This document shows positions 7,031-12,374 of a stretch of 12,374 nt of DNA, piece after piece. The DNA comes from Bacteroidota bacterium (lineage in GTDB: Bacteria > Bacteroidota > Bacteroidia > NORP154). How positions within the stretch are numbered: the stretch's first letter is position 1; every line of letters begins with the position of its first letter. The DNA lies in NCBI GenBank assembly GCA_002401055.1, contig NVRZ01000070.1, positions 1 to 12,374 of the forward strand, written 5' to 3'. The position numbers and the translations under genes were made by a program. The notes beneath the pieces are model-generated. The model was not told where the DNA came from, did not search any database, and was given only the letters and a program-made list of their open reading frames with translations.

Positions 7031-7051
7031 CCTCAACGGTCAACCTTCCAG

Positions 7052-8182
7052 ATGAGAATAGCTTACTTATCTACATTTTACCCTTTCAGAGGCGGCATTG
7101 CTCAATTCAATGCTTCACTCTTTAGAGCATTTGAACAGCAACACGAAATAAAGGCGTTCACTTTTACAAGGCAGTACCCCGACATTCTCTTTCCAGGAGA
7201 AACCCAATATGTCAACGACTCTGACAAGGTAGATGCAATCGAAAGCGTAGAAATTCTAGACACCATCAATCCTTTCTCCTATGCAAAAACAGCAAAGGCG
7301 ATTAACGCTTATTCCCCTGATCTCTTGATAATGAAGTATTGGATGTCGTTTTTCGGTCCTTCATTGGGAAATGTGGCTTCCAGAATGCAACCCAAAACAA
7401 AAGTGCTAACGATTCTAGACAATGTGATTCCACATGAGTCGAGAATGATGGATGGCGTATTCTTAAAATACTTCCTCAAACAAAACGACGGGTTTATTGC
7501 AATGAGCAATTCTGTAAAGGATGATCTTTTGCTAATGAGCAATTCAGAGCCAAACGTGACCATTTTAGAACATCCATTTTACAATCATTTTGGAGACAAA
7601 ATCCCCATGAATGAAGCGAGAGAACTTCTAAAAATTGACCCATCAAAAAAGACCATTCTGTTTTTTGGGTTCATACGCGACTACAAAGGGTTGGATCTAT
7701 TAATTGAAGCATTCAAGGAATTGGATGACGCCTATCAACTTATTATAGCAGGTGAGTGCTACGGGAGTTTTGAAAAATATGAGCAACAAATAAATGCGGT
7801 GCCGGGAAAGAGTAACATCCACCTTCACAACACGTACATTAGTGATGCTGAGGTACCCCGTTATTTCTGCGCAGCTGACCTTTGTGTGTTGCCATACAAA
7901 TCAGCAACACAAAGTGGTATTACCTCTATCTCCTTTCATTTTGATCTGCCGATTTTAGCAACCGATGTGGGTGGCTTAAAGGAAAGTGTTCATCATGAAA
8001 AAAACGGACTCATTACAAACGAAGCCAGTTCGGATAGTATTAAAGAATCAATTCAGCACTACTTCGACAAGAACCTGAAAAACACGTTCATTCAAAATAT
8101 TCAGGCATCAAAACACGAGAAATCCTGGTCCGTCTTTGGTGATAAAATCATCGATTTTGCTGATGGAATCTCAAAAAAGTAG
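7052..8182 (+). CDS. Glycosyltransferase family 4 (GT-B) protein
   Basis: A 376-residue retaining GT-B glycosyltransferase of the GT4 group, cytoplasmic or membrane-associated. The N-terminal acceptor domain begins MRIAYLSTFYPFRGGIAQFN with the G14-G15 loop. The donor domain begins near T201 with ILFFGFIRDYKGLDLLIEAF, where R209 and K212 are the usual phosphate-contacting pair. It continues with LCVLPYKSATQSGITS (277-292) and the PILATDVGGLKE block (300-311). The position that is often Glu in the E-x7-E motif appears to be Gln287 here, which is also seen in related Bacteroidota enzymes as far as I recall. The length is normal and no frameshift is seen. Together with the GT9 gene 21 nt upstream it probably builds one surface glycan, but sugar and linkage are unknown. 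No strong terminator is visible after it. Confidence 0.88.
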   Translation: MRIAYLSTFYPFRGGIAQFNASLFRAFEQQHEIKAFTFTRQYPDILFPGETQYVNDSDKVDAIESVEILDTINPFSYAKTAKAINAYSPDLLIMKYWMSFFGPSLGNVASRMQPKTKVLTILDNVIPHESRMMDGVFLKYFLKQNDGFIAMSNSVKDDLLLMSNSEPNVTILEHPFYNHFGDKIPMNEARELLKIDPSKKTILFFGFIRDYKGLDLLIEAFKELDDAYQLIIAGECYGSFEKYEQQINAVPGKSNIHLHNTYISDAEVPRYFCAADLCVLPYKSATQSGITSISFHFDLPILATDVGGLKESVHHEKNGLITNEASSDSIKESIQHYFDKNLKNTFIQNIQASKHEKSWSVFGDKIIDFADGISKK

Positions 8183-8403
8183 TATGCTGCATTTTATATA
8201 GCAATACGAATATCCCGCCTACTTATTTACCTTACAGTACCAAAACGACACAACTCTTTTTTAGTTCTATTTGGCCCGCAAATCAATTATAATCCAGAAT
8301 ATATTTCAGCTAACTTAGTGTTGCGGGTTGACAAAATTTCATTAACTTTCTACCTCATTTCCACATCTATTTTCTTTATTAAGAAGACAAAACCGCATTA
8401 GCT
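8183..8403. other. Gap between the GT4 gene and the giant PKD gene
   Basis: No gene is seen in these 221 bases. A weak TGCT/AGCA inverted repeat (8185-8203, loop 11) follows the GT4 stop, and a T-run occurs near 8253-8261 without a stem before it. The right part carries the promoter candidate described separately. Confidence 0.5.
8321..8350 (+). promoter_or_regulatory. Candidate promoter for the giant PKD/Ig-repeat gene
   Basis: TTG at 8321-8323, 19 nt, then TAACTTTC at 8343-8350, matching the TTG/TAnnTTTG pattern except for the last base. The predicted start near 8357 would give a leader of about 45 nt before ATG 8404. Confidence 0.35.
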
Positions 8404-11400
8404 ATGAGAGGACTTAAACGATTTATCGGAGCAGCGACCATCTGTTCGCTAACTTCATTCGGAACATTTGCCCAAGTTGAATTTACGTTGGACACAGATA
8501 TGGGTTGTTCGCCATTAATGGTGAATGCAACTAACACCAGTCACATGTCATGGGATACCACCAATGCAACATTTTACTGGTTTGACGTTTCCTCTAATCC
8601 CTTAGCTACAGATAGTACCTATGATTTTACCTGGACTTATACTACTCCGGGAATGTATGAAATGAGGCTTATAGGTTTTGATAGCCTTATGAACTACATG
8701 GGAGAGTGGAACAGGTCTATTTCAGTTAGTGGAGCTGCACCATTTACACCTTCAGATGGTTCTGAGTTTTGCCCGGGGGCCACCATGACTTTTGAATACA
8801 ATAATATGTACAACAGCATTGAATGGGATTTTGGTGATGGCTCATCTCCTTCTTTTAGCAATTGGGTGCCTCATACCTATTCAGATACAGGAACATACAC
8901 AGTTCGACTTGCAATAAATGATTTTTGTGGGAACGACACAATTTATCAAACAATATTGGTTTATAGTACAGCGACCCCTACTCCCAACCCAAGTTCAAAT
9001 ACTATGAGTGTTTGCATTGGAGATCAGGTAAGCTTCAACGCAGGAGGTCTTCAGAACTCATATGCATGGGACTTCGACGACTTAAGTACCTCTACTCAGG
9101 AAAATCCAATGCACGCATTTACAGATACTGGTGACTATGTAGTGGTATTAAGTGTATCTAATATATGTGGACAAATAGGGATGGATTCCTTAACTATAAG
9201 TGTTGATACTGGAATATTCCCAAATGCGTGGTTTAGCTATATGGGGAGCTCTTGTCCAAATACTATGATCACTTTCCAAGCACAAGACCCAGGGTCATAT
9301 TTGTGGGATTTCGGTAATGGATATACAGATACAGTTCAAAACCCAAGCACCTATTTTGCGGACACAGGATCATACACGGTAAAACTGATTCTTACAAATG
9401 GTTGTGGATATACTGACACAAACACACAAGTAATAACCATTTGGTACGATAACATGATGGGCGGCGGCGGAGCCCAAATAGAATTTTATGGAAATAATAA
9501 CTGGATGGTTGATACAGATACGGTTTGCATCAACGATCCAATTGGCCTTAGAAATACTTCTTGGAGCGGTTCCCAACTGACCTTTGTATGGTATTGGGGT
9601 GACGGCGATTCATCAAATGTTCGTGATGCAGGTCCTCATACGTACACCAGTCCTGGAGTTTACGAGGTACAAATGATAATGAACAACGCGTGCAACAATC
9701 GCGACACTGCTAGAAAATGGATTGTGGTGCAATCTACCATGGCACCAGATTCGGACCCACAGTGGCTACCTATGTCCTTTTGTCCTGGAGAGATAGTTTA
9801 CTTCTTTGATAATTATGTTGATGGAGACTCGCCGTATGTCTATGCTTATGATATATGGTATGGAGATGGAGATTCAAGTGGAACATTAACCGGTCCAAGT
9901 GATCCTGAAATGACATTTGTACTTGATAGTCATTTATACACTACTATAGGAAACTACGAGGTCACGTTTATGGTGACAAACGGATGTGGCATAAGCACAA
10001 CTATTACCGATACTGTTTATGTGAATGATCCGAACAGCATGCCTTTTTACATGTATCAAAACTCTAGCAATGAAGGAGGGCCTGGAGGCCCCAACGGACA
10101 GTGTGTAAATGATACAGTACAGTTTTGGGTATTGGGAGGAGTTTCGGTTGCATGGGATTATGGAGACGGCAGTCCAATTGATACTGCTAACCCAGGGGAG
10201 CACCCATATGCTACTGTAGGTATTTACCCGGTAGTTGGCTACATAACCAATGGATGTGGAACGATAGATACGATACTTGATACTGCCTATGTCATAGACA
10301 ACTACCTTCCAGGTGGTGGAGCCAGTGTTGATGATATGTTTGGTTGCATTGGTGACACATTCCACTTTTCTCGCGATAATTGGGGCGGCGGAGATGATGG
10401 ACCTCAGAATGAACTGTTTGTTTGGGCATTTGGTGATGGTGACTCAGCATTTACGGAAGAAGCTACCCATACCTACGCTGCCGGAGGCGTTTACAATATT
10501 TCATTTACCGTAACCAACGGTTGTGGCAGCAGCATGGACAATTCCCTATCTATCCTTATAGACCAGCCCGAAGTAGATGAATCTGGCCTTGCTATTAATG
10601 ACGCTACATGTGGCATAGCTGACGGTTCGATCACAGGCTTGGCTGTTACAAGTCCTGGCCAGTTTACTTACTTGTGGGAAGATGCGAACATGCTTCCTGT
10701 TGGAACAAATATAGACTTGTCCGCAGTAGTGGGTGGAATTTATACCCTTACAGCTACAAATCAAAACGGTTGCACAAATACGTCTGGGCCACACTTGCTG
10801 GTTAACAACGGCGCTTCAGGTGCACCAAATGCATCAGATCCTGCACCTTATTGCGACGGAGATGCAATTGCGGATTTAACGGCAACTGGTACTACTGGAG
10901 TGTTGATGTGGTTCTCTGACGCTGCCTTAACAGCATTGGTAGATACTGGCAGTCCTTTTACATCCGGAGCTACGACTGACAGTATATACTATGTAGCGGA
11001 ACTCATCGGGCCTTGTCTGAGCCCTGCAACAGCAGTTACAATAACAGTAAATCCGGTTTATAACATAATTGATGCACCAATAGCTATATGTACTGGATCA
11101 AGTATCATTATTTATGGTGTTTCCCGATCATCAGCTAATACATATTATGACTCTTTGATGTCTGTTGATGGCTGCGATAGTATTCACTCTACTGTGTTGA
11201 GCCTGGATCCTGTTGCTACGGTAAGCGCAGGAGCAGATGCAACAATATGTGAGGGATCGACATATACACTATCAGGCACATTTGGGGGAGGTGCGTCTGG
11301 ATTGACCTGGTCAACATCAGGTTCTGGATCTTTTGATAATGCATCATTGCCGGCTGCCACATATACACCGTCAGCTGCAGATATTGCTTCGGGATCAGTA

Positions 11401-12374
11401 ACCCTCACCGCAACTTCTGATGATCCGGCGGGACCTTGTCCTTCGGTGTCGGATAATAATACTTTAACAATTGATGCCGCAGCAACTGTAAGTGCTGCAG
11501 CGGATGATGTAATCTGCGAGGGATCAATGTACACGTTATCGGGATCAATAGGTGGGTCAGCATCAACAATAGTATGGAGTACGTCAGGATCGGGATCATT
11601 TGATGACACTACGATTCTCGCCGCTATATACGCACCATCTGCCGGGGATATAACTAGTGGCTCAGTTACCCTTACCATTACATCCGATGATCCAATTGGT
11701 CCATGCCCATCTGTTTTTGATGCGATGGTTCTTACTATTAATACTGTAGCAACTGTTTCAGCGAATATAGACACCGCTATTTGCGAGGGAAGCACATACA
11801 TGCTTTCGGGGTCAATGGGAGGCAGTGCTACTTCTGTGACTTGGACAACATCAGGGTCAGGAAGCTTTAATGATGTATCGCTTCTGAATGCAACTTATTC
11901 ACCGTCGAATACAGACATTACTGCCGGAAGCGTTACACTAACGCTTACTAGCGATGATCCAGACGGCGCAGGTCCTTGTACAACTGCAATGGACGCATTA
12001 GCACTAACAATAAATATGTTGGACAGCTTGTCCGCCTCTACTTCGATTTGTACTGGAGATAGCATTATGCTCGGAGGTTCATTTCAGACCACAGCTGGTG
12101 TATATATCGATACTTACACCAATATATCTAGTTGTGATAGCGTAGTAACAACCACATTAACTGTAGTAAGCGCAATCACAGTTGCTGAGGATGTTGACAT
12201 CTGTGATGGCGATAGCGTTATGGCAGGTGGAGCGTACCAGACAACCAGCGGCGTCTATGTGGATTCGCTTACTGCTGCTGGCGGCTGCGACAGTGTTGTG
12301 ACCACTACCTTAACAGTAAACTCTACCTATACCATAAGTGATACAGCTATAATTTGTGATGGAGACAGCATTAT
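8404..12374 (+). CDS. Giant secreted PKD/Ig-repeat protein, 5' part (runs off the window)
   Basis: Open from ATG 8404 to the last base: 1323 full codons and no stop. The signal peptide MRGLKRFIGAATICSLTSFG ends in TFA|Q (cleavage after A23). Eight PKD-type domains follow (about residues 25-720), recognised by WDFGDG-like cores at W141, W222 (WDFDD), W301 (WDFGNG), W396 (WYWGDGD), W485 (WYGDGD), W584 (WDYGDG) and W674 (WAFGDGD), with HTY..TGTYTV-type strands; the first domain lacks the core. Next come one SprB-like unit (about 721-802), an Ig-like unit (about 805-885), one 51-aa B unit, three 89-91-aa A units, then B units again to the edge. PKD and Ig arrays of this type are typical of extracellular Bacteroidota adhesins and T9SS cargo. 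A C-terminal sorting domain would lie beyond the window and is not seen. The exact ligand or role is unknown. ATG 8404 is supported by the signal peptide right behind it. Confidence 0.92.
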   Translation, partial: MRGLKRFIGAATICSLTSFGTFAQVEFTLDTDMGCSPLMVNATNTSHMSWDTTNATFYWFDVSSNPLATDSTYDFTWTYTTPGMYEMRLIGFDSLMNYMGEWNRSISVSGAAPFTPSDGSEFCPGATMTFEYNNMYNSIEWDFGDGSSPSFSNWVPHTYSDTGTYTVRLAINDFCGNDTIYQTILVYSTATPTPNPSSNTMSVCIGDQVSFNAGGLQNSYAWDFDDLSTSTQENPMHAFTDTGDYVVVLSVSNICGQIGMDSLTISVDTGIFPNAWFSYMGSSCPNTMITFQAQDPGSYLWDFGNGYTDTVQNPSTYFADTGSYTVKLILTNGCGYTDTNTQVITIWYDNMMGGGGAQIEFYGNNNWMVDTDTVCINDPIGLRNTSWSGSQLTFVWYWGDGDSSNVRDAGPHTYTSPGVYEVQMIMNNACNNRDTARKWIVVQSTMAPDSDPQWLPMSFCPGEIVYFFDNYVDGDSPYVYAYDIWYGDGDSSGTLTGPSDPEMTFVLDSHLYTTIGNYEVTFMVTNGCGISTTITDTVYVNDPNSMPFYMYQNSSNEGGPGGPNGQCVNDTVQFWVLGGVSVAWDYGDGSPIDTANPGEHPYATVGIYPVVGYITNGCGTIDTILDTAYVIDNYLPGGGASVDDMFGCIGDTFHFSRDNWGGGDDGPQNELFVWAFGDGDSAFTEEATHTYAAGGVYNISFTVTNGCGSSMDNSLSILIDQPEVDESGLAINDATCGIADGSITGLAVTSPGQFTYLWEDANMLPVGTNIDLSAVVGGIYTLTATNQNGCTNTSGPHLLVNNGASGAPNASDPAPYCDGDAIADLTATGTTGVLMWFSDAALTALVDTGSPFTSGATTDSIYYVAELIGPCLSPATAVTITVNPVYNIIDAPIAICTGSSIIIYGVSRSSANTYYDSLMSVDGCDSIHSTVLSLDPVATVSAGADATICEGSTYTLSGTFGGGASGLTWSTSGSGSFDNASLPAATYTPSAADIASGSVTLTATSDDPAGPCPSVSDNNTLTIDAAATVSAAADDVICEGSMYTLSGSIGGSASTIVWSTSGSGSFDDTTILAAIYAPSAGDITSGSVTLTITSDDPIGPCPSVFDAMVLTINTVATVSANIDTAICEGSTYMLSGSMGGSATSVTWTTSGSGSFNDVSLLNATYSPSNTDITAGSVTLTLTSDDPDGAGPCTTAMDALALTINMLDSLSASTSICTGDSIMLGGSFQTTAGVYIDTYTNISSCDSVVTTTLTVVSAITVAEDVDICDGDSVMAGGAYQTTSGVYVDSLTAAGGCDSVVTTTLTVNSTYTISDTAIICDGDSI
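8476..10563 (+). repeat. Array of eight PKD-type domains
   Basis: Units of about 70-105 residues. Units 2-8 each show an early Cys (FCPG, VCIGD, SCPN, VCIND, FCPGE, QCVND, GCIGD), a W-[DYA]-[FYW]-G-[DN]-G-type core (degenerate in units 3 and 6), and a late Cys (NDFCGN, NICGQ, NGCGY, NACNN, NGCGI, NGCGT, NGCGS). Unit 1 has only one Cys and no core. Glycine-rich insertions occur at or near the borders of units 5, 7 and 8 (MMGGGGAQ, EGGPGGPNGQ, PGGGA, WGGGDDG). Confidence 0.88.
10564..10809 (+). repeat. Single SprB-like unit in the giant protein
   Basis: About 82 residues with DATCGIADGSITG, FTYLWEDAN, VVGGIYTLTATNQNGC. This is the same C..DGS / YxW / GGIYT / NGC layout as the repeats of the minus-strand adhesin. 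It stands alone between the PKD array and the Ig-like unit. Confidence 0.7.
11059..11211 (+). repeat. B-type 51-aa repeat, first copy (B0)
   Basis: Exactly 153 nt. It has AICTGSSIIIYG, TYYDSL and DGCDSIHSTVLSL. It aligns without gaps to the B units after 12018 but is the most diverged, and it is separated from them by the three A units. Confidence 0.75.
11212..12018 (+). repeat. Three tandem A-type Ig-like repeats (89, 89, 91 aa)
   Basis: Copies at 11212-11478 and 11479-11745 (both 267 nt) and 11746-12018 (273 nt). Each contains ATVSA, ICEGS.Y.LSG, TSGSGSF, SGSVTLT or AGSVTLT, TSDDP and GPC. Copies 1 and 2 are 61/89 identical in protein by hand alignment. The third has a two-residue insertion (DDPDGAGPC). 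Confidence 0.88.
12019..12374 (+). repeat. B-type 51-aa tandem repeats (B1, B2, partial B3)
   Basis: Copies at 12019-12171 and 12172-12324 are 153 nt each; a third begins at 12325 and is cut by the window edge. Each has ICxGDS, GG..QTT.GVY.D and CDSVVTTTLTV. B1 and B2 share 28 of 51 residues by hand alignment. The array clearly continues beyond the window. Confidence 0.85.

Noticed and set aside
8185..8261. Intrinsic terminator after the GT4 gene
   Set aside because: The TGCT/AGCA stem is only 4 bp with an 11-nt loop, and the T-run near 8255 has no stem directly before it.
9934..10365. 143-codon open frame on the minus strand
   Set aside because: Antisense shadow of PKD units 6-7; the plus strand has PKD cores throughout.
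10313..10513. 66-codon plus-strand frame within the giant gene
   Set aside because: Out of frame inside PKD unit 8; the long frame from 8404 explains the region.
11184..11801. 205-codon open frame on the minus strand
   Set aside because: It lies antisense to the A repeats of the giant gene. The repeat gives a periodic low-complexity translation with no signal or domain, and the plus-strand frame has clear Ig-like units and cysteines.
11212..12374. CRISPR-like or DNA-level repeat array
   Set aside because: The periodicity is in the protein, copies are well diverged in DNA, and the frame is open throughout.

Overview
The window looks like chromosomal DNA from a Bacteroidota bacterium, probably a gliding-clade or marine Flavobacteriales/Cytophagales-type organism. 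The base composition is moderately AT-rich and the genes lack clear Shine-Dalgarno sites. Some intergenic gaps carry TAnnTTTG-like minus-7 elements. There are hallmark type IX secretion (T9SS) proteins: a PorP/SprF-like outer-membrane protein, a SprB-repeat adhesin with a type B (gliding-motility-associated, CHU_C) C-terminal sorting domain, and a very large PKD/Ig-repeat secreted protein. Family-level placement is inference.

Layout, left to right. (1) 1-111: the 3' end of an unidentified plus-strand gene, apparently a membrane protein tail. (2) 112-338: a gene-free stretch with a run of small inverted repeats. (3) 339-1468: a two-gene plus-strand unit, a MazG/PRA-PH-type nucleotide pyrophosphohydrolase followed by an exported TPR protein. 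(4) 1472-5673: a minus-strand two-gene T9SS operon, with the 1082-aa SprB-repeat adhesin first and its PorP/SprF-like partner immediately downstream. It ends only 3 nt from the convergent TPR gene. (5) 5674-5932: a divergent intergenic region with a perfect 16-nt palindrome and a good minus-7 element. (6) 5933-8182: a plus-strand pair of glycosyltransferases (GT9 heptosyltransferase-like with Cys clusters at both ends, then GT4). (7) 8183-8403: a promoter-bearing gap. (8) 8404 to the window edge: a signal-peptide-bearing open frame of more than 1323 codons with eight PKD-type domains, then SprB-like, Ig-like and two kinds of tandem repeat. It runs off the end without a stop.

How the genes fit together. 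The adhesin and the PorP/SprF-like protein form a recognised secretion pair: in Flavobacterium johnsoniae, SprF is needed for SprB to reach the surface, and type B CTD proteins are commonly encoded next to SprF paralogues. The giant PKD protein is probably another T9SS substrate, but its C-terminus is outside the window, so this is inferred from its signal peptide and architecture. The two glycosyltransferases probably act in lipopolysaccharide or surface-glycan assembly. Any link to glycosylation or anchoring of the neighbouring adhesins is speculative.

I did not find a clearly new multi-gene system. The most interesting signals are in the repeat proteins. An additional cysteine pair is perfectly co-distributed among the nine SprB repeats. 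Nearly all repeats of four different classes have one early and one late cysteine. The giant protein has a B-AAA-BBB repeat order with exact 51-aa and near-exact 89-aa periods. The hairpin-rich leader at 170-306 is also worth a look.
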